From positions 339,182,502 to 339,246,501 of the forward strand of contig NC_081414.1 in assembly GCF_030272615.1 (NCBI RefSeq): 64,000 bases of DNA, in the 5' to 3' direction. Shown here piece by piece: positions 10,723 through 21,466 of this stretch. This DNA is from Cryptomeria japonica. Lineage: Eukaryota > Streptophyta > Pinopsida > Cupressales > Cupressaceae. The notes beneath the pieces were generated by a model. The model had not been told where the DNA came from and searched no databases. It saw only the letters and a program-made list of their open reading frames with translations. Position 1 is the first letter of the stretch; each line of letters opens with the position of its first letter. The position numbers and the translations under genes are program-made.

Positions 10723-11771
10723 TGTTAGGACTTGGAGGCAACTAAGAGGGGGGGGGGGTGAATCTAACTTAATCAAACTTGATGCATAATACTGGTAAAC
10801 CAAACTTGATGTCGATTTATAGTTTAACAATTAATAACAATACCACTGAAACTTAATGCATGAAACAGAAAGAGAAATAACATCCACAACACATAACACA
10901 AATATTTGTACATGGAAACCCTTTAAGGGGAAAAACCATGGTGGGAAACCTTACGCACAATCAGATGATACTACTGCAGATAGTATGTGTGTACAAATGG
11001 GGTTTGCACATGCAGAAAGGCCAACTACCTAGAGCTCACTGCTCAATCACAAAATGAGAGTCACACTGACTACACTAAGATGGTTAAATCCTAGATAATG
11101 TACTGCTCAAAATAGTATCTTCATATGTTGGATTCAGTACCGGTTAGGCTCAGATTATCTCCTTCATACCTTCCTTGATTCTTCAAATGATGTCTATGTG
11201 AGTAGCTCTGCATATATTCATATATATCGAATATCACAACCTTATTTCATCTCATATCCTATATCAATCTCACAATTGAGATCTTACATATATACCAAAA
11301 CCTAAGACCAAATGTGTAGGTCGGTTCACTAAGAATATTACAATAAAATCAATTACAAATGAATCAATATGTGATGCATCATGTCGGCTTAATGCATTTA
11401 CAATAATAACCAATCAATAAATCATTTCCATAATGTGTCGTGCTGATCTGGAATAGATAACGCATGTCAGTCCATAACCTAGACTAATTTGCCAGTAACA
11501 ACAAATATGCCAACTCGATTAGACCAATAACCAAATCACCAAAACCAAGTGTCCAAACCATGTCTTCGACATAACCAAGTAACCTCCAGATGATAATTGA
11601 TCATCTTTAGTGCCGGTGAACAATAAAACCTGCCAGTGAACCAAATATCGGTGACTATGCATAAGTTATTGAACATGCTGGTGAACATAACCAAAGATCT
11701 TTAGAAAGATAAGTGGTGATAAGTCTTGAAATCAATGACAAAACCATTGCAACACATCCATAATACCAATA
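10723..11771 (-). mobile_element. Solo LTR G (family of elements C and D) inside element F
   Basis: A single LTR of 1049 bp starts TGTTAGGACTTGGAGGCAAC and ends TACCAATA. It is flanked by the 5-bp duplication GAAAT (10718-10722 and 11772-11776). It resembles the LTRs of elements C and D (1040 and 1056 bp), including the G run at 10748-10758. No primer site, polypurine tract or internal region is attached. Joining the flanks restores the interrupted integrase/RT linker of F. It is most simply a full insertion reduced to one LTR by recombination. Confidence 0.9.
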
Positions 11772-13950
11772 GAAATATGCCTTCATCACTCTTAGCTTCA
11801 AAATTTCTTATGTAATCACCTCTTTTAATAAAACATTTGCTACCAAATATTTTAAAATAACTAACTTTAGGTGATCTCCCCTACCAATATTCATAAGGTA
11901 TCTTGTCCTTACCTCTTTTTATCATAACTCGGTTCGTTGTGTAGATAGTTGTACTTACAGCTTCTTTCCAAAATGTTTTCACTACATTTCTTTGTATCCA
12001 TTTTCCTAGCAACTTCAACCATTGACCAATTGTTCCTCTCTGCTATACCATTTTGTTGTAGTGTCCTTGGTGTAGAAATTTGCCACTTAATAGCATTCTC
12101 ATCATAGTACTTAGTGAATTCCTTAGAAGTAAATTCACTACCTTGATTTGTTCTCAAACATTTTATCTTTTTGCCACTCTCTTTCTCAGCTAAAGTCCTG
12201 AATGCCTTTAACTTACCAAAAGCTTCATTCTTATCCTTCAAGAATGTGACCCACATCATCCTTGAACAATCATCAGTGAAGATCATGAAATATCTATCAC
12301 CTTGAATGCTTCTTATTCTTATCAGTCGACATAGATCTGTATGAACCAAATCTAACAAGTGCTTTGCTGAGAAGGACTTGCTCTTGAAAGTTGAAGAAGT
12401 CATCTTCCCTAGCTAACATTCTTTACAAAGAGCATTAACCGGTTTGTCTAGTTGAGGTAGACCTCTTACTGTCTTGGACTTGCTCACTTTGACAATTTTA
12501 TCAAATTTTATATGACAAAATCTCTTATGTCAAAGCCAACTATCATCTATCTTTGCAATCAAATAGTTGCTAACTTTAGGATTAAGATGAAATAGATTAC
12601 CTCTGGTTTGTTTCCCGGTTGCAATCAATTCACCTTTGTTTTCAAATATTTTGCACATACCATTTCTAAAATCCAATGGGTATCCTCTGTCATTAATTTG
12701 CACCACACTCAGAAGATTGTGCTTTAGGCCTTCAACCCAATAGACATCGTTAGCACTTCTCTTCCCATTAAGATAAATAACTCCCTTACCTTTAACCATA
12801 CAGGGTGAGTCATTGCCAAATCTGACAACACCACCATCAAATTCCTTCAAGAAAAGAAATTTGCTTCGATCACTGGTCATGTGATGTGAACAACCACTAT
12901 TGATGATCCAATCATAAGAGTTATCCATCCTAGACACTAGTGCCTTTTGATCTGATATCTCTTCCTTAATAGCTACAAACACAATATCTTCACTAGTATC
13001 ATCATCATATTCTTCATCAATAATACCACTGTCAATAGCAATAAGACAATCTCTCTTGCCTTTTCCCTTATACTTCTTGAATTTGTCTCTCTTGTATTCA
13101 TTTTCACCATTAGGACAGTTAGCTTCTATATGACCAATCTTGTTGCATGCAAAATATTTTAAAGGTAGTTTACCTCTATATTTCCTAGTACCTCTAGGCA
13201 ATCGTTTTGCCAACAATGCTTCAAGTTCCACTAAGATGTCTTCATCATCAGCATCTCTGCTGGATCTAGATTCATAACCATGACAAGTATATCTACTTTT
13301 CTCATAGATGGGTTAGAGATAGAACCTTTAAATGCAGATTCTTATTTTTGTACACTACCATCATAACCATTTAATTCAAAAGTAGTAAGTTTGCCAATGA
13401 TAGAGTCAAGAGTTACCTTAGTTTTGTCAATGGACTTCAGCTCCTGAATAGTTGTAACTCGGATAGCATAGACCGGTAGCAGGGTTCTCAGTACCTTACT
13501 GATCACTGTGGCATCTTCCACTTTCCCTCCTACACTCTTTATTTCACCAATTATCTCTTTTATCCTTTGATCATATTGCTGGATATTCTCACCTTCAGAC
13601 ATTCTCATGTCATCAAACTTTCCTCTTAGGCTCTCCTCTTTAGCAATCTTAACATATTCATCACTGCTATAAATCTCTTCAAGTTTTTTTCGTACGTCAT
13701 ATGCAATTTCAAGACCACGAACATCTACATATTCAACATCAGACAGGGAACTGATAGTAGCCTCCAATGTTTGATGATTTTCTTGCTATTCTTTCTTCTG
13801 ATCATCAGTTAGAGTTCTAGTAGGTGCAATATACTTAGTTTCTACATGATCCCAATATTGACTACCCAGACTCTTAATGTAAATCTTCATTCTATTGCTC
13901 CATATCCTATAGTTATCTTTGTTGAACTTCAGACCTTCTTTCTTCATCAT
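11772..13950 (-). pseudogene. Element F gag-PR-INT part
   Basis: Coding starts near the ATG at 13950, just inside the primer site. The Gag region (13767-13342) shows the UBN2-type Gag pattern KLEEIYSSDEYVK and LRGKFDDMRMSEGE. A CCHC knuckle follows at about 13130-13180, but with Tyr replacing the first Cys (YFACNKIGHIEANC). The protease motif reads IINSGCSHHMT, where Asp of DSG is replaced by Asn. Integrase occupies 12403-11909: HTDLC is present, the second acidic position is RTNQGSEF (Asp to Asn), and Glu is kept in QNGIAERNN. Several stops separate these blocks. It is an inactive copy. Confidence 0.85.
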
Positions 13951-14009
13951 GATCGACAAGATTGTTTCCTCAAGTTGTTAGGCTTTTAGGTTAAAGAGGA
14001 CTTGAGATG

Positions 14010-14022
14010 CTCTGATACCAAT
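14010..14022 (-). other. Element F primer binding site
   Basis: The minus strand reads TTGGTATCAGAGC next to the 5' LTR. This is complementary to the 3' end of initiator methionine tRNA, the usual primer of Ty1/copia elements. Confidence 0.85.
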
Positions 14023-15139
14023 TGACGATATGATGAAAGAATAAGTATCTAGTAGAATAATGAGAGGGTGGGTGAATCAGTAAACTAAACAAATTGATAC
14101 AAACTTTGCAATCTCAAATTCAAACTCACAAAGTAAACTTTCCCTATCAAGATCAATACTCATAAGAATACTCAACATCAATTGGTTAATTATTATAACA
14201 ACTTAACAATAAACAACTTCAATCTTGTAAACATAAAAATGCTTAATCATATCTCAACATATTCAATCTCTCAATACTTCGAGTTATCATGCCTTATCAA
14301 AAGTTAATCAAATCAACAAATAAGATCATAACCACAAAAAACATTCACCACTTGACACAAATGTTTATACATGGAAAACCCAAATAGGTAAAAACCACGG
14401 TGAGATGAAACTCACAAGGATAGATATCTGAACTCTTCTAAAGTTTGCTCTGTTAGGAGCCAAGCCTATTAAAGATTTTACAATAAGTCCTATTAAGAAC
14501 TGATTCTGTTAGGAATCATCTGGTTAAGGGATTTACAAAATGCCTTGATGAAAAAGAAAAGTACCCTATTAGGAGTAACCTTGGTAGAGGGTTTGAGAAT
14601 CCAAGCTAATGGACCACCTTGTTAGAGGATTTAAGAAGTAACCAAGTTTGTTAGAGCTTACCCGGTTAGGAAAAATCAATTCTATTGTAATTGTTAGAAA
14701 ACAATAGGTTTTCTTGATCTGTCTGAATAACATGACATTTGCTTGATCGGATCCTTTTTTAAGCTTCAATCTACTTCTACACAAACTGCAGATCCATTCT
14801 CTAGTTAAGCAACCACACACTCAAATAGTTTCAGCCAACACTTTGCCAACACTTGTACAAACAACATCATCAACCTTAAATACAAATCAATTAGGTTGGT
14901 AACACAAGAAAAACCTAATTCTCTCATAGAGACTACAAACAAGTCGGTACAATATTGACCATTAGAAATCATAACAATCTCTTCACATTCTCCAAGAAAA
15001 TTCCAATCACTCCATGATCACTGCTTCATCGGACTTTGTAACAACAATATCAACAATATCATAAATACCATTATCGGTTTAACTGACATCAATGACAACA
15101 TAACATATCATTAATGCAATCTTCATGCAAATGCCAACA
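14023..15139 (-). repeat. Element F 5' LTR
   Basis: It starts TGACGATATGATGAAAG and ends AAATGCCAACA. It is about 1117 bp, shorter than its partner at 7124-8578 by one internal deletion. The duplication TAATT follows at 15140-15144. The U5 G run is short here and interrupted (GAGAGGGTGGGTGAATCAG). Confidence 0.85.
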
Positions 15140-15144
15140 TAATT

Positions 15145-15302
15145 CAATTCATCTTGTAACTTCATGTTCTTCATCCTTTTAGCATCATAATCTTCAAGTT
15201 CCACTTCAAGTTGTTTCTCCAAACTCATATCCATGGATTTTAGATTCAGGATCTCCCTCAAGCTGTTAAACTTTTTTTGAGGCACAAGGATCTAATACCA
15301 AT
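15145..15302 (-). pseudogene. Element E ORF1, unit 1, N-terminal part, with primer site
   Basis: This is the start of the gag-like ORF1 severed by element F. It encodes a charged, helical stretch (MDMSLEKQLEVELEDYDAKR, then MKNMKLQDELN) that matches the N-terminus in unit 2 near 21040-21130. The first start could be the ATG at about 15238; the frame is also open further toward the primer site. The primer site of unit 1 (15291-15302) has one change, TCTAATACCAAT instead of TCTGATACCAAT. The coding remainder continues at 7123. Confidence 0.6.
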
Positions 15303-16227
15303 TGTTGGAATCCAAGAACACTGAGGGGGGGGGGGGGGGGGGGGGGGCGTGCGGGGGGTGAATCAATGTTCTACCAGAATGATAAATTTTAACCTTATTA
15401 AAACATGCATTCACCAACCAGTATATCGGTACATATAAGATAGAAAAAAGTAAAGAATCAAATAAGCCAATCACACAAATGAATACCATAACACAAATAA
15501 TTATACATGGAAAACCTCAAAGAGGAAAAACCACAATGGGATTTGTGACCCACAATATCAATCCACTAGCCATATGAAGAGATTTTACAAAATATAGGGG
15601 CCTACACTTGCAGGAAGGCTTATAGCCTAGAGCACACTACTCAATCACAAAAGGAGTCTCACTAACTACATAAAAATCTAGACTACAATCCGGAGAAATG
15701 ATTGAACTGCAAAGATAGCATCTCTTATGCTTGAATACAGTTCCAGTTAATGTCTGTCTGTTTCAGTTTGGAACCCTAAACCCTTATTGGAATAACCTCT
15801 TACATAAACTTTGCATTACAAATCATTATCACATTCGTCTATCTTTCCATATTACAAAATGATCTAATCAACTAACCTATCTACCCTTTACAATCCATCA
15901 TGCCTTATGTTGGCTTACCAAGTTAATTACAATATGAATATACATGTCATCTCAATAACATAAATACATATATATCAAAAATAATAGCTAATGTTGAATC
16001 TCCCAAATGGTGTCGGCCTCAAATACCTATATCCTGATGAAGTCATGTCGACCTGCAATACTAGTAACCAAAGAATTCCTTGCAACCAGTGAAGATACAT
16101 GTTAGTGCTAATGTTGATGACGGTGAAGAGTCTATCGGTACACTACTAAATCATAATATAATGTTGGAACATGTTGCCATCAATGAAAACATATTGAAAC
16201 CAATAAATTGAGTGTCAATTGCCAATA
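15303..16227 (-). repeat. Element E LTR2, shared middle LTR of the tandem
   Basis: It starts TGTTGGAATCC and ends TTGCCAATA, about 925 bp. On its left is the primer site of unit 1, on its right the polypurine tract of unit 2 (TCTCTCCCTTTGGCATTGA). No target duplication flanks it. It therefore serves as 5' LTR of one unit and 3' LTR of the next. It carries the longest G tract of the window, about 23 Gs from 15325, then CGTGC and six more Gs. Confidence 0.85.
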
Positions 16228-16479
16228 ATCTCTCCCTTTGGCATTGATGCTAACACTCATGTGAAAAATGATCATGGTTTCCATCTATCGGTTTCATCCT
16301 GAGCTTGCTCCCCCTAAGATGAATATCCATCTGAGATCATAATCAATACAAAATACTCCATACCTCCAAATATCCTAAATATTTTTCACCTATACCTCCC
16401 CCTTTGACATCCATGCCAAAAATACCAAAAACAAAAAATTGGGACAAAAAATGAAAGACTGTACAATGAATATGTCCCA

Positions 16480-19400
16480 AAATACCCTACCGGAGCTGAA
16501 AATATTTGAAATTTTTTTAGATAGGCCTTCTCCAAAATCTCTAGATAGCTATCTGAACGAGATTTGAAAGTGCCAAAAATAGATACAAGTCCATTTAGCA
16601 TATGGGTATATGACTCTTTCTCATTAAGCTCTGTCAGTATGGGCTTACCAACCATATCAATACACTCCTTATGTACACTTAATGAATCCAACCGAGGACT
16701 CACCAATCCTCTAAGACCTCTGGCTCTCCTTATGATTTTATCTTTTTCCCTCTCAAGATCTAAAACTTGGGCTTCCAATACCAAAATTTGACCATGTATA
16801 GATGTAGTCAATGAATGTGAACCATCAAAAGAATCAACTATACCTACAGTCTTCTCTCAAAAATCCTTGATCCCTTTATTTGTCTTTGTTGTTAGTAAAC
16901 TTGTGTTCCAACATACTCTATAAATATTTATACACTGCCTCAAAGAATTATCAATCAATTTCAACTTATCATTAATCTCCTTTTTCTTTGACTTAATCAT
17001 TTGATCAAATGTAGATTTCTTTGCCTCTCTAAACCTCTCCAATGCCTGCCAGTTTGATATTTGTTGTAAAGATTGAAAGTCCTTCGAAATGTTCTCTGTG
17101 ATTATCTTAAGCTTTCCGGATGGGCTTTCTTCTTTGTCAAATTTGCACTATGAGATAAGTCTATGCAAAATTGGGATAGATTGATCAATAACTCCTTTAT
17201 CCATTGATCCTTCCTTCATCATTTTTTGTGCATCCATCATCATGATCTCAATAGAACTCATCTTCGTTATGCTTTTTTGTTCAACCTCTATGGTGTCAAT
17301 TGACTATAATGATGGGCTCACTATCGGTTCCCTGCCGAATTCCTCTTTTTTCTCCTTTGATGGTTTATCAACTTTTATAGCTTCCTCACTTGCACTGGTG
17401 GCTTCGCCACTTGGTGTTGTCTCAATTCCTCTCGGTTCCTCCTTAGGAACTATGTCATCATCATGTACATTTTGATCCAGAGGACAATTGTCCTCAACAT
17501 TAGTAACCTGCACACTTGCAACTTTTACACTCTCTAATTCTACTAATATTTCAACATTTTCTTATACATTAGTTTCTACCAAGGGCTCAATATCTAATAT
17601 CTTAATATTTTTCAAAATTGTAGATGTGGTACCCATTATAGCTTTACCTTTACCTTTTCCTTCAACCAAGATGTTTGTAGCATATGTTTTAGCTTTCGGT
17701 GAAGTATAAAAACCAGGGTTTGCTACAAAGAATTGAATCCATACCTTGTGGGTCTCAGTGACTATCTCATTAACCCTACCTAAGATAAGACTTATTGTCT
17801 TGTTATTGCTATTAAAAATCTTCCCGTCTGCAACCTCAAGAGTCCTATCCAACTCTTCTGGAGTAATAGATACACAAATAGATAACAACTCTTGAATATT
17901 TATATGCTTGCCCTCGTCCATTGCTGATAATCTTCTTGCATCTAATTTGTCATATAACTGTGCCGGTATTTGATTTTCAATTTGTAACAAGGCTTTCTTA
18001 TAAATATCCAAACATAGTAAAACTACTTCCTCAACTTCTCTCTATTCATCATTATCTAAATGCTCATAATAGAATTGCACATTTTTCAACATAACATCTT
18101 TAGTAATTTCATCAACCAATTTTGCACAAGTCTTGGGTGGAATAATAGTTATATTACTAGATACAAGTGCAAGATCAATGTCATCTTTCTTCTTTCTTCT
18201 TCCATTATCGGATGGGGCAGAAGGTGTTTCTTTAGGAGCTCTCTTCTATGTTGGTACCCTTATTGTAACCTTTCGAACCGGTTGCTTCTTTCCTTCCACC
18301 TTAGTCTCTTCAGTTTTCTTTCTCAATACCCTTTTGAATGCTAAGGGTGTGTCATCATCAAATCCAAATTCTAATGGAATAAGCTAGTAAATATTTCTGG
18401 TTCTTTTCTCTTCCTTCCTTTTTTCAGAACAACGTTAATTATTGCCTTGATGTCCTGTGAAACCTATTCCACAAACTTGCTTACCTTTCCTTGCTTCTTC
18501 TGCCTCTTCTTCTCGTTAAACTTAATTTCAACCCCTTTCTTCTTTTTCTTAGTAGTACCAAAGGTTTTATCAAATTCATCAATAGGTGCATCAATTAGCA
18601 ACTGTGCATAAGCATCTAGAATCTGAGCATCAACTTCATAACCCATCTCTCTAATCTATATCTTCTAGGGCTTGACTGCCTCCATCAAAGTTTCATCTTT
18701 CTTAACCATGAAGCATATCTCAGTTGAGTATTTCTCAACAATTTTCTTTGGAACCCTCTCCCTAGAATTCATAGCCTTCTAGAATGCCTCATAGTAATCC
18801 CAAACTTTATCATCTCACTAACTACCCAATGTAGCAATAGACATTTTTAGTTGTCTTCATATCGAGATATCAAATGCCCATTATCTCTTTCCAAAAATAG
18901 GAGTTTCATTAATGAAAAATAGCATTAAACAGACAATAAGATTACCATACCAGAATTTTCCCTTCTTCTCTCCTTTGATCTTCCCTAGGTTAATTAATAA
19001 TTCATCCAACATCCATCCATTGAGATCGAACTTCTTATTTTCTCTCATCATTTCATGTGTTGTATAAATGGAGGATCTAGAAACAGAATTTAGATGGTTT
19101 GATTGGGTTACCTTGTAACGAATGATCATGCTTTTGAATCTGATCTCTGTCAATGATAGTACTAACCCTCAGTGATCACTTGTTCGATATTGCATCGATG
19201 ATCTTGTTGACCTGATCGTTAGAAACCTTCTTCTTGAGATGTTGTCCAACCTATGGTAAATAGGTGATTTCCCTGATGGCCTCCTTCGAGATCTTATATG
19301 GTCTGTCCAACCAGATGAATTCTTGAGGCACTATGCTCAAAACATATCTGACAATCTCATCTTCAAATTCTAGAATATCCAGAATGTCGGTAAATCCTAG

Positions 19401-19691
19401 ATCCTCAAAATGCTGGTACTCAGGCTTAACCTTTCCAGAATCTCCCATTAAATCACTCATGTACATGCTCTTAATATTACTCATTCCCAAATCCTCAATA
19501 TGACACAAAATGTAAGCTCTGACATCTTCAACATATACAACTCCTTTCAAGACACGAGATTATGTGCCAACTAAATTGTCCAAAGTAGAAATATGTGGAT
19601 ATCACTTAAACATAAGCCTAGGATGGTCTTTGACCTCAACAATGGTAAGATTTGCAATAAAAGTAGGTACAAATGATGATCCCACTTCCAT
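16480..19691 (-). pseudogene. Element E ORF2, unit 2: large protein of unknown function
   Basis: This is the second copy of the unrecognised ORF2, from ATG at 19691 to about 16480. It matches unit 1 along its whole length. Recognisable blocks in protein order are MEVGSSFVPTFIANLTIVEV, MYMSDLMGDSGKVKPEY (around 19460), GWMLDELLINLGKIKGEKKG (around 18990), a Lys-rich hinge (18650-18460), QLYDKLDARRLSAMDEGKH (around 17950), an acidic low-complexity segment (17513-17304), and a C-terminal coiled coil (ILVLEAQVLDLEREKDK, 16780). It carries its own stops, one of which (FK then stop then YPHIST) is shared with unit 1. A frameshift changes the C-terminus relative to unit 1. No catalytic motif was found. 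Confidence 0.6.
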
Positions 19692-20031
19692 GATGAAAGA
19701 TAAATACTTGTGAAATAGTTACCAGTGAAAAACCCTAAAGAGCTCTTCTGATCGCTGGTGAAGTCACTCAAGATGATATCGATCGCACTGAATCACCTTA
19801 GACATGCTTTGAATCGCTCTGAAACACTCTAAATGCAAAGTGATTAGAAATGAAGTGAATTTAACCTTTTAATCTCCAAGAAACCCTAATTCGTCATTGA
19901 TATGAATGATAGTCGGTGAAAGATACTGGATCTTGATCAAGCATGTCCAATGCTTGGGAGATCTTTCAGAACCTCTTCCCGAGGCATATGCAATATCATC
20001 ATGAATTTTTCCTACCCCTAAGGCATCTGCC

Positions 20032-21190
20032 TCAGTTACTGGATGAGTTTCCTGCTACTGTAGGAGAAACCTCCTTTATTGGTTGAGTAACCGATGCATT
20101 TCCATCTGCTGATTGATCTTCTATCTTCTGAACCTATTTCTTGATATGTTCATGCCAGATTTCATTTACCTTCTCTTTCCCTTTATCATTTGATCCATCA
20201 TTACCAACTAATGGATTTTTGCTTCTACAATACTTAGCAATATGTCCAACCTCATTGCATGCATAGCACGTAACATTGTTCTTTTGAATCACTTTTCTAA
20301 AACCGGTATAATTGCTTGACCTGCACTAATTAGCCATATGTCCAAATTTTCCACATGCATAACATTTAAAATTCATTCTGCAATCTTCTATCTTATGACC
20401 ATACTTGTTACATTTAGAACATTGACCGAGAGAAGAATCAAGGTTATGGTTTGCTCTATTTCTACATTGCCTAGCCATGTGACCAAATTTATTACAAACA
20501 AAGCATCTACCATTAAATTTATAAGCATTAAGTTGTGGTTTTGATCTTCATTTGCAATACAGGAACTCTGTCCTTGTTCAAATCCAAGTCCAATGGAATC
20601 TCCATTTTGTCTTTCACTCTTCAATAACTCATCAAGTTGTGTTGAACTAACGTTGCATTTTTATTTATACTCACTTGCAATACTCATATCATCTCTCAAA
20701 ATTACCATTTGTCTCTCAAGTTCTTGTTCATTACTTTAGGATTGTACTAAATTAGTTCTCAACATGTCATTTTCATGAGCCATCCTACCGCATTCCTTAA
20801 ATTTAATTTTCAGAGATATGACAAGATTTTCTTCCTTTTTCTTCCAATCTTCAATCTCCTTAGACATCCTCATAGTTAAAGCTTTCATTTCATTCCTCAT
20901 GACTATGTTCTCCAAACTCAGCTTCTGACATCTTTCATTAAGGGCATCTTTCTCTTCATTATCCTGATTTTGCAAAAGATCCTTTCTCCTAGCTTGAACA
21001 TATGACAACCTCTCCTATAGGATAAGATTGAATTTCTATAAGAATTCAATTCATCTTGTAACTTCAAGTTCTTCATCCTTTCAACATCATAATCTTCAGG
21101 TGCCACTTCAAGTTGTATCTCCAAACATATCCATGGATTCTGAATTCAGGATCTCCCTCTAGCTGTTAAACTTCCTCTGAGGCACAAGGT
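20032..21190 (-). pseudogene. Element E ORF1, unit 2: gag-like coiled-coil/zinc-knuckle protein
   Basis: This is the full-length counterpart of the split ORF1 in unit 1. From the 5' end it encodes a charged N-terminus, a long Glu/Lys/Arg coiled coil (21008-20736, e.g. KEIEDWKKKEENLVISLK), then several CCHC knuckles between about 20520 and 20230, and ends at the stop near 20032 after a Ser/Asn-rich tail. It begins only a short distance from the primer site (21192-21203), as Gag does. Coiled coil plus knuckles fits a particle-forming, RNA-binding Gag analogue. Frame breaks exist between the blocks. The sequence does not look like UBN2-type copia Gag, so its origin is unclear. Confidence 0.65.
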
Positions 21191-21191
21191 T

Positions 21192-21203
21192 CTGATACCA
21201 ATT
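21192..21203 (-). other. Element E primer binding site, unit 2
   Basis: The plus strand reads TTCTGATACCAAT directly left of LTR3. The minus-strand sense TGGTATCAGA matches the initiator-Met tRNA primer site used by the copia elements here. Confidence 0.8.
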
Positions 21204-21461
21204 GTTGGAATCCAAGAACACTAAGAGGGCGAGCGGGGGGGGGTGAGTCAGTGTTCTACTAGAATGATCAATTTTAACCTTATTAAAACATGCATTCACT
21301 AATTGGTATAACGGTACATATAAGATTGAAAGAAGTAAAGAAACGAACACCTACTAGTGATGTGTTTGTCGATACACTACTAAACCAAAATATGGAGCCG
21401 AAACATGTTGCCATCAATGACAACATATTGAAACTAACCAATTGAGTGTCAATTGCCAATA
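21204..21461 (-). repeat. Element E LTR3, internally deleted 5' LTR
   Basis: Only 258 bp remain against about 900 in LTR1. The first 140 bp match the start of LTR1 and the last 115 bp match its end, joined near 21345. Both termini are kept (TGTTGG ... GCCAATA), and the duplication ATTTG follows at 21462-21466. The deletion therefore happened inside the LTR, probably after insertion. Confidence 0.8.
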
Positions 21462-21466
21462 ATTTG

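Larger units (their letters stand above)
7124..15139 (-). mobile_element. Element F: Ty1/copia retrotransposon inserted in E ORF1
   Basis: LTRs lie at 7124-8578 and 14023-15139, flanked by the 5-bp duplication TAATT (7119-7123 and 15140-15144). An initiator-Met-type primer site (minus-strand TGGTATCAGAG) adjoins the right LTR at 14010-14022, and the polypurine complement TCTCCCCCTTTGG adjoins the left LTR at 8580, so the element is on the minus strand. Domain order is gag-PR-INT-RT-RNase H, as in Ty1/copia. A solo LTR (G) lies inside at 10723-11771. Catalytic losses and stops make it inactive. Confidence 0.9.
1401..21461 (-). mobile_element. Element E: non-autonomous LTR retrotransposon, tandem LTR-int-LTR-int-LTR
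   Basis: Three LTRs of one family (1401-2304, 15303-16227, 21204-21461) alternate with two copies of the same internal region (2305-15302, minus a nested copia element, and 16228-21203). The outer flanks carry a 5-bp target duplication ATTTG (1396-1400 and 21462-21466). The middle LTR has a primer binding site on its left and a polypurine tract on its right, with no duplication of its own. That is the structure expected of a tandem produced by recombination between LTRs, not of a separate insertion. The internal regions encode a zinc-knuckle/coiled-coil ORF1 and a long ORF2. No protease, RT, RNase H or integrase motif was seen, so it is non-autonomous. Confidence 0.85.

Noticed and set aside
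15303-16227. LTR2 as an independent solo LTR
   Set aside because: It has a primer site on one side and a polypurine tract on the other, and no target duplication, so it is the shared LTR of a tandem.
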